NCBI GenBank assembly: GCA_028622995.1
Contig: JAJQJQ010000002.1
Location: 4,340,001 to 4,404,000, forward strand
DNA from: Panagrolaimus kolymaensis
Taxonomy: Eukaryota; Nematoda; Chromadorea; Rhabditida; Panagrolaimidae
Reading direction: 5' to 3'
Length of the DNA: 64,000 nucleotides
Shown: in pieces, positions 48,894 through 59,883 of the stretch
Layout of the letters: each line of letters opens with the position of its first letter
How positions within the stretch are numbered: position 1 is the first letter of the stretch
The notes under the pieces: model-generated
Database searches by the model: none
What the model was told of the DNA's origin: nothing
Seen by the model: the letters and a program-made list of their open reading frames with translations, nothing else
Made by a program: the position numbers and the translations under genes

Positions 48894-49112
48894 CTAGCAA
48901 TGTCCATGCCCATGTCCATGCTCATGCCCGTGATGATGATCGTGATGATGATCGTGGTGATCGTGGTGGTGGTGATCATGATGATGGCTAAAATTCAGAT
49001 TTATAAGCTTCGGCTCAAATCTTAAATAAACTTACTCATGGTGATCATGATGGTGATGATCATGTCCATGACAATGTTCGGGATGACAATTGTGCTCATG
49101 ACAATGATCCAT
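48894..49112 (-). CDS. His/Cys-rich minigene 3 (56 residues)
   Basis: Exons 49112-49036 and 48987-48894. Starts MDHCHEHNCHPEHCHGHDHH and ends HEHGHGHGHC, so unlike genes 1 and 2 it has four Cys alternating with His in the N-terminus and one at the end, giving C-H-x-x-x-C spaced metal ligands. Phase-2 intron in a GA|C codon, GTAAGT donor, TTTTAG acceptor, in register with genes 1 and 2. The shared intron position shows common descent, not independent repeat growth. Cys content suggests soft-metal (Cu, Zn, Cd) binding. Confidence 0.65.
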
Positions 49113-49565
49113 TTTTAGGTTTTTTTTCTCTGTAAAAATGAAAATGAAATGAGTTCAACGCTTTTGATAGTGCTTTTATGCTCCAAAGCTGCACTTTTCT
49201 TTCTATGAGTGATAAACCTTGGAAGAGGCGTTTCACTAAATTTTTATTTCAACAAAAAATATGAAAGCTGTTAATACTCCTTTTTTAATGACTCTTGACT
49301 GATAAATAAGTTTTAGTGATATTGTTTTGGCAATATAACTTTGAAACAATCAAACACGTGGGCAATAAAATGAATGACTCTTGATTTACTTTTGTAGTTC
49401 CGCAAAGAAGCATAAAAATTTGGATGTAAACTTTAAATATTTGTAAGCAATCAAAAAATAATCTACCAAAATCTCTTGTAAAGAGGAAAAATCTTGTGAA
49501 AACAAAAATAATTTTACAAAATATTCAAAATTTATTAATTATCTAATAACATAATATTAAAACTT
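49113..49565. other. Intergenic spacer
   Basis: AT-rich stretch between His-rich gene 3 and the MSP-domain gene; nothing seen. Confidence 0.4.
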
Positions 49566-50939
49566 TTAAAAAACATAATTAATGGCAAAGCTTTTGCGAC
49601 GAGCAGTAGCTTGTTTGCCAATGATGCGAGTAGGATCAAAGGTGACACAATTTTCTGGAACAAAAGCATAGTCGATTGCCAAACGATCATGAGACGAATC
49701 ATCAGCACGAACAACAGAATTTTCACGAATAGCCATTTTAAGCTAAAATAGAAATGTATTAATAAAAAAAAGGATGAAAAACAAACTCACATGAACAGTA
49801 GTACCAGCCGGTAAGAAACCACAAGTTGGAGTTGCAATAATTCGATCAAGTGCATTGGTTTTAAGAGCCCACATAATTCGATCTCTTGTTACATTTGTAA
49901 TTGTGAGAGAAGTTATTTCATCGGATGGTGAAGCGAAAGTGACCTAAACTTAACAAAATAATGAAGATACAACGAAATAATGAAATTTACGGTATGACTT
50001 GGATCAGATGCGAGGTCGTTTTCAAAGCATGGAAGGGTTTCAACTGATGAATGTTTGACAGAAGAAACAGTTGACATAGCTTGAGAAGATTTGATATTAA
50101 AAGGTTGGCGATTTCCAAAACGATGAGCTGAATGCATGGGAGTGAGAGTTCGACTCCAATCTGTTGTTGCATGAGTTGTTGGGCTTCGAAGTGGTATTGG
50201 TGCAACACGATTGCGAAGATAACCACGATCAAAGGTTGTGGAACTCTGAAACGGTAATAAAAGATTGAATTGAAAATAATAAAATCACTTACGATTGAAG
50301 GAAAATCCGAAACAGGACTATCAGGAGGCAAAGGAATTTCACCAAAAGATGTAGTTCCAGTTGAGAAGGTTGCGCTGTAAGAAGTATGACCAGCATCACC
50401 ACTTCCTTTCGGAATATGAAGTTGTTTAGCAATAATATTTTTTGGTTTATAAACGGATGGTTCGGTTGAATGCATTGGAGTGAGAGTTTGAGTTCCATCA
50501 GTTGTTGCAGGAGCTGTGCGGCTTTGGAGTGACTTGGGAGCTTCACGTTGACGAAGATAACTACGACCATCGATTCTTGAACTCTAAAATTTAAATTAAA
50601 GCTTTTAAAAAATTATAAAAATTATAAACTTACCATGGGAGCTTCTTTAAATTCAGTAACAGGACTTTCACCAAAAGTTGAAGTTGTTTCCGTCAAATTA
50701 TCATCAGTTTCAACCAAACTATCTTCGGTGCGAATAAGCTGTGATTCTTCTCCATCCAAAGTACGTTTACTATGTGTTTGTTTTGAAGTCAGCTTGTCTT
50801 GAACGACGAGAGTAAGAGCAACACCAATGATAACAAAGAACCAGTTAGGAAGTTGAGGAAGATGATAGAATCCAAAATAATTACATAATGCATCAAAAAG
50901 GGCAATAAAAAGACATCCGAAAATAAAATATCTTCTCAT
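49566..50939 (-). CDS. MSP-domain protein with N-terminal transmembrane helices
   Basis: Exons 50939-50634, 50583-50293, 50245-49991, 49943-49791, 49742-49566; 393 residues, every intron phase 0. Residues 1-45 hold two hydrophobic helices (YFIFGCLFIALFDALCNYF and NWFFVIIGVALTLVV). A long polar region follows with two related units of about 39 residues, each opening its own exon (SSRIDGRSYLRQREAP and SSTTFDRGYLRNRVAP, both ending TLTPMHS). The C-terminal ~110 residues form a major sperm protein domain (SLTITNVTRDRIMWALKTNA, TPTCGFLPAGTTVHLKMA, DRLAIDYAFVP). VAP and MOSPD proteins place the MSP domain before the membrane anchor; here the order is reversed. Possible ER contact-site or sperm-membrane tether, by inference. 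An acceptor CTTTCTTCAG lies 24 bases before the ATG. Confidence 0.7.
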
Positions 50940-53153
50940 CTTGTACGACCACGATGAAGACGACTGAAGAAAGCACAAACTGAATGAAAGGATGATCGAC
51001 AAAAGTTAAACAAATGATTCATTTTTTTTATTTAAATTTATTTCAGATCATTTATTCAAATTATTATGTGAATGATTTCTGGATCAAAAAAAGGAAACAT
51101 AAACCTTTTCCTTTTTGAAACAATAAATCCTTTCCTTCCTAGTAATTTTGATTGTTATTTCGTACAAGCCTGGAAATCTATCATGGGAAAATTTATAAAA
51201 AATGAAAAAATTAGCATAAATGCGAATGAAACTGCAAAAAGCTTTCATTTTATAAAAATGAAGCGCTGGTGAGTGGCTGATGATTTTTAGTGGACCAAAA
51301 ATGCCTAATGGATCCAAAAATTTTAAAGGATACAAAAAATTCAAAGGATCTAAATTTTGAGATTGTAAGAAAATCATTCTGGATTTTTCTATTAAAAATG
51401 TTAGGGAAATTTTTTGAGGAACTTTTAAAACATTTTGAAAGTAAAGTAAAGGGCAATGAGACAATGATGAGTGGCGGTGGATTCTAAGTATCAGAGAATG
51501 CTAAAGTATCTGAATAAAGGATCCATAGATGCCAAATGTTTAAAAAAAATGAATTTCACGGCCGGCCGAAGGCCGGCGGCGTGATAAATGAACATCAAAC
51601 TTTATTTTATCAGAAAGAAGCGAGTGGAAGTTGTCAGTGAGGGGCTTTAAATTATTTTGGGTTCTTTAGAAAGATTGGGTGTATTTTAATTGCATTAATG
51701 TAGACAAATATTGGGCCATAATGGTAGCACTTTGTGCCTGGGAAATTTTAAGACGAATTTTTCATTCCTTAAATAAGTATTATTAAAAGCAGTAGAGACC
51801 TTATTGGTATTTTTATCGCTGGAGTAACGACATTAGCTGCCGATGTGAGAACTTTAGGTGTATTGGATGAGAATCTTAGATACCAAGACTGAGAAGGATA
51901 AAGATTTCTTGCCATACGATTTCAAACTATGATAAAAAAAAATTACATAAATTTAATTGAATTATTAATTTTTATAAAAAATTGTGTACAAATAATAGAG
52001 ATCGCGGCCCGGAGAGCCGCTTCTTGCCTAGTCTAAGAATGACATGGCAATGTTGAAACACAGTCCATTACAAAACTTTTGATGGTATTTATTTCATTAA
52101 TTAATAAAATGTTTTAAAAAGCGAGTTTCGCTTCTCTTTCTTCAACTAAAAAATAAAAATAGTTTTTGATTCATACGTTGTTTTTTCATAGAATGTTGTT
52201 TGTTACATTTATGGTTCTTTGTTTTCACTTCTTTCGTTTTTTTTTTCTTTGGCCTTGATTTGATTCACCAACTTACATTTTCTGGAAATGACAGCTTCTT
52301 GTCTGCCATATTCCATATATTCTGTACGTAAATTTCCCCCTTTTTGTTTCAATTACATAGTTGTCATTATTTCATTTTTTAGCAACATACATATTTTTTT
52401 TTTACTGTAATAAAACCAATGACGATCTAGGTTTTCACAGTTTGAAATAACTCCTTATTTTTTTGTTGATATAAAATCAAAGTTATGCTATGGATACTGA
52501 AGCTACTCTTAAATTTCTTTTATATTTTTTAATTTTTATTATCATACATAGGTATTGCATATGGCGAAATTCCGCTAGTTTTTGTGTCTTTATCAACAAT
52601 CATTAACTTAATTAACTCTGTAGTTTGCGTTTCATCCACGCGGTTTTTAAAATCAAATATAGCATTAAAAATGAACTTTTATGAGCTCGATCACTCCCGT
52701 ACATGAACGTTTAATATTTAAGACCCTGCAAATGGTGTCAAAAGCTCTTTCCTACAAACATACAATTTTTTCCTTTGGTTCTTTCTTTAATTTTTTTCTT
52801 TATTTGATTCTGAAAATCACTTGATAACACATAGCTATTAGCCAAATATGAAAGAAGCTAAAAGCTTTTAGCAAAAACTTTTTGGCTTCTCAAAAAATTA
52901 ATATTCATTATTTTGTAATATTTGATTTTAAGATGTATCATAAGACTAAAACGATAATTCAATGGCAAACGAATAACAACTAATGCTCAGTTTCTTATTT
53001 CTTTACTTCAGCTCTCCACTTTTAAACGTGCGTGCTTTTCTCTTTCTGATGGCCACTTCTGGAAGATACTTCATACTTTTTACAAATAATTTTATCTATC
53101 GTTTAAACATTTTTGATTTACAAATAAACGCTACAAAATTCTATTTTTTTAGA
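50940..53153. other. Spacer with GC-rich hairpins
   Basis: AT-rich overall. Between 51290 and 51360 a loose tandem pattern on AAGGATCNAAAAA is visible. GC-rich hairpins lie at 51557-51583 and 52004-52020. Between them, 51793-51891 has a plus frame RDLIGIFIAGVTTLAADVRT to a stop, GC-richer than its surroundings. No gene is called. Confidence 0.35.
51557..51583. repeat. GC-rich perfect hairpin
   Basis: CACG-GCCGGCC-GAA-GGCCGGC-GG-CGTG: a 7-bp all-GC stem with a GAA loop, extended by a 4-bp outer stem past a GG bulge. It is the most GC-rich spot of the window, in an AT-rich context. It is not followed by a T-run and no gene adjoins it. Confidence 0.7.
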
Positions 53154-55161
53154 ATGGTTTTTGGCTTCCTCATTTTTTTAAGTTTGCTTGCTTCAATATT
53201 TGCTGGAAGCGACCATGATCATCATGGCGATGAAGGAAACACAAATGATCAATCAAGTTTGCTCATAGACGTTGGAGGCTAGTTTTTTTTTTAAATTGTA
53301 AAAGTTCTTAAAACAATATTTTCTAGGTATTGAGTATACTTTATCATGGGTTTCTAATTTTGACGAACAAAAAATAACATTCGAAATTAATTTTAAAAAT
53401 CCTAAAATTCCTGAAAAGGATCGATGGGTATTGATTGGATTTTCAGATCATGGAAAGGAAGCAGGCTCGGATTTCTGTCTGTTCAACAATGATAATGGAA
53501 ATTTTTCTGTAATTATTTGTAAGCGAAAAGTAAAATATGCAATTGTTTTTTTTATAGGATGGATATTTCGATGATGATTTCAAAGCGCATTTGGATACGC
53601 ATCAAGATTGTATTTTGATTGAGAATAAAAATGATGGACGAATTATATTTAAGCGAAAATTTACAACATGTGATATTCGTGATTATGCTATTGAAGTAAT
53701 TTTTCTTTTACACACCTTTCACTCATGTATTTCTAAACCCTTTTTTTAGCCAGGAACAACTCAATTCCTCGTTGGAACAGGCCTTGGCCGGTTTAATAAT
53801 CTTAAAGATCCCAATGTTGCATACCATTTTCGTTACAATATGCTTCTTCAATATCCTGTCCCACTTCCACCAGCTGACCCAAAGTATGAAAAAACGATTG
53901 AAATTACTGCAAAAGATGCCCATGTTCCAGCTGAAAAAACCACATATTGGTGTGCCATTGTTAAACTTCCTGATGACCTTCGAAATCAGAAACATCATGT
54001 AATCAAGCTTGAACCAATCATTTCCATTGGCAGCGAACAAATTGTTCATCACATGGAAGTTTTTCATTGTGTTTTTGAAGAGGACGCTACAGAAGAATAT
54101 AATGGAAACTGTCAATCGAATGAAAGGCCTAAAATGTCGCATATGTGTAGCAAAGTCCTTGCTGCATGGTCAATGGGAGCAAGTACAGTCTTTTATCCCA
54201 AAGAAGCGGGCTTACCTTTTGGTGGTCCAGATTTTCGCCCATTAGTTATGGTTGAAATCCATTATAATAATCCCAATCTCAGAGCTGGCATCGTGGATAA
54301 TTCAGGTTTCCGTTTCACTTACACTTCACAGCTTCGTAAACATAATGCTGGAATTATTGAACTTGGTCTAATTTATGGTGATGCAAATTCCATTCCTCCT
54401 GGGCAATCTGAATTTCCCATAACTGGATATTGTACTGCTGATTGCACCAATAAATTTCCTCCAGAAGGAATAACAATTTTCGGAACTCAATTACATTCAC
54501 ATGAAACAGGAAGAAAGCTTTGGACTTCGCATTTTCGAAATGGTGTTAAAATAGGTGAAATAAATCGCGACAATCATTACACTCATCATTGGCAACATAT
54601 TATGGCTCTTCAAAAGCCAGTAAATGTCAAACCCGGGGATGTTTTAGCCACAACTTGTGTATACGATACTTTTGACAAAAAAGAATTTGTTTTTGTAATT
54701 TAATATTTTCTTTTTTGTTGTTGCAAAAATAATTTGTTTTTAAGGGAGGCTATGAAATCACAAATGAAATGTGCGTTAATTATATTTACTATTATCCTGT
54801 TTCGGAAGTTGAAGTATGTAAAAGTGCAGTTGATAATTCAACCTTGCATAAATGGTTCAAAAAACAGTTAGTAATTCTAACAAAAAATATTTAATTCGCA
54901 TTTTTAATTTATAGCAATGTATCAGATGAGAAACTTACCATTTCTCAACAATATCAAAAACTTGAAAGTAAATGGGATGAAGAAATGACCAAAGATTTGA
55001 TGGAACTTTATACATCAGGAAATCTTAATATGGCTTGTTTAAATCATGGCGGTGAATTATTTGAAGGCCAAGAATGGGAAAACATTGCTCGTCCTGAAAC
55101 TTTTCCAGGTGTTTTTGAAAAGAAGCGAGCTCGTTATGAATGCCACGCTATTAATGATTAA
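53154..55161 (+). CDS. tbh-1: Tyramine/dopamine beta-hydroxylase-type copper monooxygenase
   Basis: Copper type II, ascorbate-dependent monooxygenase that hydroxylates tyramine to octopamine (the invertebrate role) inside vesicles. Exons 53154 to about 53260-53280, 53327-53508, 53558-53695, 53750-54694, 54745-54866, 54915-55161. Signal peptide (MVFGFLIFLSLLASIFAGS), then the DOMON-like part (GIEYTLSWVSNF; DRWVLIGFSDHG), then the two copper domains: HHMEVFHC and EIHYNNP for CuH, LHSHETG and TNEMCVNYIYYYP for CuM. Exon 4/5 junction (KKEFVF|GGYE) was chosen because it keeps family spacing. Exon 1 ends either at a GTTTGC donor (53249 region) or a GC donor; both fit phase. The choice of tyramine over dopamine is from nematode biology. 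Confidence 0.88.
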
Positions 55162-55981
55162 ACAATATACAATAATTAATTTTGTTTAAAACATTTTTAA
55201 AATAAATTTTCATAGTTTAAGCAAAGCTAATGATATCGTAATAGATTATGCCATTTGGAAGCAGAATAATAATTTTTTGGTTTAGATTCGGGATAAACCA
55301 TGTTATAACATCTTTTAATATATTTTTTATAACAATATTTTTATCCCAAATCTTATCCATTTTTTAACTAACATAAGTCATAACTTATAAGACATTTATT
55401 TTAATAATTGCACCCATTTTAAAAGCTCAAAAACAAGCTCATAACAATTCAAGCATTGAGTAAAATTATACCTGTTACATTCATCCTACTTACTTTGTGC
55501 CATTTAAAAATTTCTTAGATTTTAAAGAACATTTATGGCTTTTTCAAGCGTAAACCTTTTAATAAAAAAAAAGTGGAATAAAATTTCGAAATATAAATGA
55601 TGGTGAGTAATTATTGCTTTTATGTTTCTTATGCTTTTTTCAATTTCCATCAAAAAATGGAATAGAAAACTTCAAACAAAATTGTGAAACTTTAAAAAAA
55701 TATTAACAGAAGTAAGGGATGCAGATCGAAATATAATTTAAATTATTGATTTTTGGTATGAGGACTCTTGCGTTTTTATGATAGACATTATTTAAAGCTG
55801 TTTTAAAATCTTACGATACGATACGTATGTTATAAAAAACTTTTTTTTACAATTTTTTCCTCTTTTCTCTTTGCGTTTGTCCGCTTCAGCAAATGTCTTT
55901 ATTGCAGCTGTGTGCGTTCTTTCTTCTTATTGAATATCCTTGAATATTCCAGCAGTTCAAACCAGTTACAATAAGCATATA
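55162..55981. other. Intergenic spacer
   Basis: AT-rich; nothing recognised before the tRNA. Confidence 0.45.
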
Positions 55982-56053
55982 GCGTCAGTGGTGTAATGGT
56001 CAGCATTGTTGCCTTCCAAGCAATAGACGAGGGTTCGATTCCCTCTTGACGCA
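55982..56053 (+). tRNA. tRNA-Gly (anticodon UCC)
   Basis: 72-nt cloverleaf. The acceptor arm GCGTCAG pairs with TTGACGC, followed by A73. The D arm contains TGGTGTAATGG (A box), the anticodon loop CTTCCAA carries TCC at 56015-56017, and the T arm is GAGGGTTCGATTCCCTC (B box). No CCA is encoded and there is no intron, as usual for nematode tRNA-Gly. A T-rich tract follows within 20 bases (TTTTTAAACTTTT) for Pol III termination. Confidence 0.96.
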
Positions 56054-56652
56054 TTAAACTTTTTAAACTTTTAACGAAAAATCATTATCGTAATTTTTTG
56101 CAAAGTATTGATATAAAATTACATTAGTATAATAAAGTACAAAAACAAGGTTCACCATCAATCCATTTTCTTTCATTACAGCTGCAGTATGTAATTAAAA
56201 ATAAATCTGTGCAATACAGTACTTTGCAGCTTGGTACCCAACCTTAATCTAAGCAAAGAAAAATCTGTTGGTAAACAAAGCCAAAAAAATTAATGAACGT
56301 TTTTTGGTTCCTCTGGACTTATTTACTTTTCGTTGTCTAAAAGATTTCTCATAAACGATGACATTATTATTTTTTGTTAAAAAGATAAAAGGTAAAAGAA
56401 AGTCAATTATTCATTTAATGCTCCATTGAATTCTATTTGGTTGTTTGTTTGGACTTTGGCAGCATCTGCATGAAATCTTGTAAAGGAATAATAATAAAAG
56501 AATACATAAGAATTAGAACACAGTAAAAGTAAAGTTAGAAATTTATTTTTAACAAATGAATAATAAATTACAATATTTTTGATTTGCACATAATGATTTT
56601 ACAAAAATAAATAAATAGATGATAGTAAAAAAAGAGATCATAAAAAGATATT
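56054..56652. other. Intergenic spacer
   Basis: AT-rich; holds the 3' flank of vps-45. A 60-codon minus frame at 56407-56589 is not supported. Confidence 0.4.
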
Positions 56653-58596
56653 CTAGGCGACAGAAGCAAAAGGAGGAATAGCTTGAGAATCGGGAGTCAA
56701 TTGAATGAGTTGTTCCACAAAAGTTTTGGTATTATGAACACAAGTTGAAGCTAACAAAACTCTTGGGAGGCCAGGATTAGCCATTCTTTTTTCATTATGA
56801 GCATGGATGAACGTTGATTCTTCAAAAGTTGCACCGCCAATGATGAAAATTATAACATTATCATAATGAGTACTAAAAGTTAAATGGTAAATTGATAATA
56901 AAAACATAAGATGATAAACTTACTTTAAACTATTAAGTTCAGAAGCTCCAAAGATAATTTCAGAGAGTTTTCCTTTGTTGAGTTGTTCAATGACTTGCGT
57001 GAGGTACGGTTCATGTTGAGTGTAAACATTTTCAACACCTTTAAGACCTTTGATAAATCTTTTTGTCATTTCAACAGCAGATTTGTTTCCAAAGAGATCA
57101 TTTTGTCGTTTTCTTGCTCCAGCATATCGTAAAAGCGTATTCACAGATTCAACTTGACGAGGAGCCAGCTTTCGTTGACGCAGAATTTCCAAGAGTGCAG
57201 GCAAATTGCTAGAAGAATTTCCTTCAAATCGAAGAGCATAAAGCATCGTGAGCCGAAGAGCATTCAAGTCTGTTGTTTTCACATCTTTTAGAAGGCGTTT
57301 TATTCTGTCAAAGCATTGAGAATGATCTCCTGTTGCAACGATAGTTTGCTCTAATTCGGATATTTCAAGGAGATTTTGTACACCAACAAGTCGACTGAGT
57401 TCTCCAACAAGTTGAACATGTTTAGCTACTGTTCCTAAAACAATAAATATATATAAAACAAAAGCATGGAAGGTAAAAGGTGCAAACCAGCGATTTTCTT
57501 GAATTGAGGATATTGGTCAACAAACTTCTTCATATCTGCTATGGATTCTAATTGTTGATGGGTTTGAGCTTTCTTTTGATAATCATTCATTAAACTTTTA
57601 ATATTTTGACCAATTTCACCAAAGTTTGAGTATCGGTTCTAAAAAAACAATGATAAAAAGCAAAAACTAAAACAATGACAAACCTTAGCATAAAATTCAT
57701 CATGTTGGGCAGAGAGAACAATATTTTTGATGCCTTCATTTGGAACATTAGCCATATTTACACGATTATTATTCATTCCAATTAATTCATGAACCATTGC
57801 TTCATAAGTCCATTGATTAAGAAGCGGAGAAACGGGATCTTCACTTCGATCCATTATAATGACCACGGTATCGTTACGACATGTTTCAAAAAGTTTATCT
57901 TCACGTACAGTCATTTTAATGAATTCATCAGCAAGCCTTTGAGCATCTCTTGAAGATTTTTGGAATCGTATTGCAGGTTTCTTTTTGAATTGTAAAGCAA
58001 CAGCAAGAAGAGCTTGAGCACATCGACGGAAGTTAGCAACAGAAAGATTGAAAGGTGTTTCATAGCATAATGGCATGGGAAGCACGGTTAAATACGATGA
58101 TAATGGAATGGAATCCATATAAAATTCATGAACTTCTCGTACGGCTTCAAATTCATCAGCTTCAGCAAGAACTTTAAGATCAGCCTTGGAAATTATATTT
58201 GAAAAATCTGAAAAACGACGGTTACTTTTTAGGAAGTTGAAACATGTTCTTACAGAGATAATATTGAGCATATTTCGGTGCTCTAAGTTCTTCAGTTAAA
58301 ATTTGAATATTTTCAGGTGTTGGTCGAACAAAAACTAAACATTTGAGAAACTTCAATGGCTCCCTTTCAGCTCCAGTATCCAATCTTTCAAACAAATAAA
58401 CTTCACGAGCCATCATTTCACTTTGTGCAAATGCACAAGATACCATGCTTGTCTAAAATATATAACATAGAAATCAACAATAATGAAGTGCAAAAATGTT
58501 TACCGTTTCTTTATCCATCAATAAAACTTTCATTCCTGGGCCAGATAATCTTGTCATTTCATTGACATATTGTTGAGTAGCAATTAGAGTATTCAT
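56653..58596 (-). CDS. vps-45: VPS45, Sec1/Munc18 SNARE regulator
   Basis: Binds the syntaxin of endosomes and trans-Golgi and controls SNARE assembly in endosomal traffic. Exons 58596-58504, 58452-58254, 58207-57684, 57638-57488, 57434-56924, 56872-56653; 565 residues, the family's length. Marks: [15 protein letters not shown] near the start, [73 protein letters not shown], and the C-terminal [16 protein letters not shown], which is closer to Vps45 than to Sly1 or Vps33. All phases consistent. Confidence 0.93.
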
Positions 58597-59131
58597 GTTT
58601 TTTGTATTTTAAATTAGCGATATAAATAATTATTATAGAAATATAAAATAAATAAAATAACACGTCATTGAGTGAAAAGAGCAACGAAAAATTTTTGCTG
58701 AAAGCAAAAAATTCATTCGGTTTTATGATTGTCGAAATGGAACAAATTGCCACTACCACTCGAGAATATTTTAATTTTATATCTTTTTCCATCCATAATC
58801 ATGATTGCAAATATGTACATACAGAGTTTGTAAATATGGTGATAGGATTTCCATCAAATTGATAAACCTACCTCAACTAATTACATATGTTCTCTTTTTT
58901 AACTCATTTGTAAGCAGATTTTAAACTTAAAACAACAGAAAAGTATTTTAATTGGATTTGGACATTGTTTGGTATTCCACCAGCGGATGGAATCCATTTC
59001 TGTTAACAAAGAATTCAATTTTTGTATTTTTTATTATTAAAACAAATAAATTAATTAAAAACCAAAATAAATAAAATTATTTTAACCGTTAAGATAAATA
59101 ATACCCATTTTATAAAGTAAAAACCCATAAA
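58597..59131. other. Intergenic spacer
   Basis: AT-rich; short frames near 58668-58862 on both strands have no support. Nothing recognised. Confidence 0.4.
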
Positions 59132-59883
59132 TTAATTATAATTTGATGCAGTGAGCATGTAAAGACTAAGTTGATGAAATTGGATTATCCTGGGATTGTT
59201 TATATCGACTTTCTCAAAAATTTGTTGTTGAATTTCTCGACTGTATCTTGAAATTAATCGATAAAGGATTGTTTCAAGTAACGTTGGAAGTTCATCAGGT
59301 TTTATCTCTTGAATATCCATCATTGACGACCAAATTCGAAGATGCTTTGGTGTGGAATTTGAAATAGGCGTGTAAACAAATGAAGATGAAGCCACTTGAA
59401 GAAGGGTTTTATCACATTTGAGAAGGTAATTGATGGCTTCCGTTGGATGTGATTTACATGTCTCCAAAATATTATCTATAATTTGAGCATACAAATGTGT
59501 ATCCGCATTTCCATGATTTACAAGTCTTCCTAAATTTCTAATTTGAGTTGCAGCCATACCAAAATCGAAACATTTTTGAAGGCGGCATGCTTTGCATCTG
59601 ATTGTTGATTCCTCTGTAAAGTATCTTTTAAAATTAAAACTAAAGGAAAAAGAAAAGTTTTGCCAAAGAGAGCGTAAGTCACTTGGTTCTTATTTGAATT
59701 TTAACAATTATACAACATTTTTTGAAAGAAATTAGTAAGTTGGCTCTTACCTGTTTTAGGACAATGACATTCATAAATAAAGACATTCACTACTGAGCGT
59801 CGAAAGAATATGGCGCAAGCGGCACAAGCGAGAACATTATAACATTTCCACGGACAATTTCTTCCACAAATTACGCAAATCAT
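59132..59883 (-). CDS. Short nuclear hormone receptor-type zinc-finger protein
   Basis: Exons 59883-59751 and 59613-59132; only 204 residues. Residues 1-65 are a C4 zinc-finger DNA-binding domain: finger 1 MICVICGRNC with ACAACAIFFRRSV, finger 2 ending RCKACRLQKCFDFGM. The remaining ~140 residues (TEAINYLLKCDKTLLQV; LPTLLETILYRLISRYSREI) are far too short for a full ligand-binding domain and show no AF-2 helix that I can see. Nematode-expanded (supplementary) NHR class judged from the finger spacing. The ATG follows a TACTGTAG acceptor. Possibly a truncated copy or a dominant-negative/monomeric regulator. Confidence 0.75.

Noticed and set aside
46652..49112. CAT/CAC triplet arrays as a CRISPR-like or plain microsatellite repeat
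   Set aside because: No spacer/repeat structure; the arrays keep reading frame, have introns in the same phase, and start and stop codons.
53260..53326. GC donor for the first tbh-1 intron as a firm call
   Set aside because: A GTTTGC donor about 30 bases upstream fits the same phase, so the GC donor is only one option.
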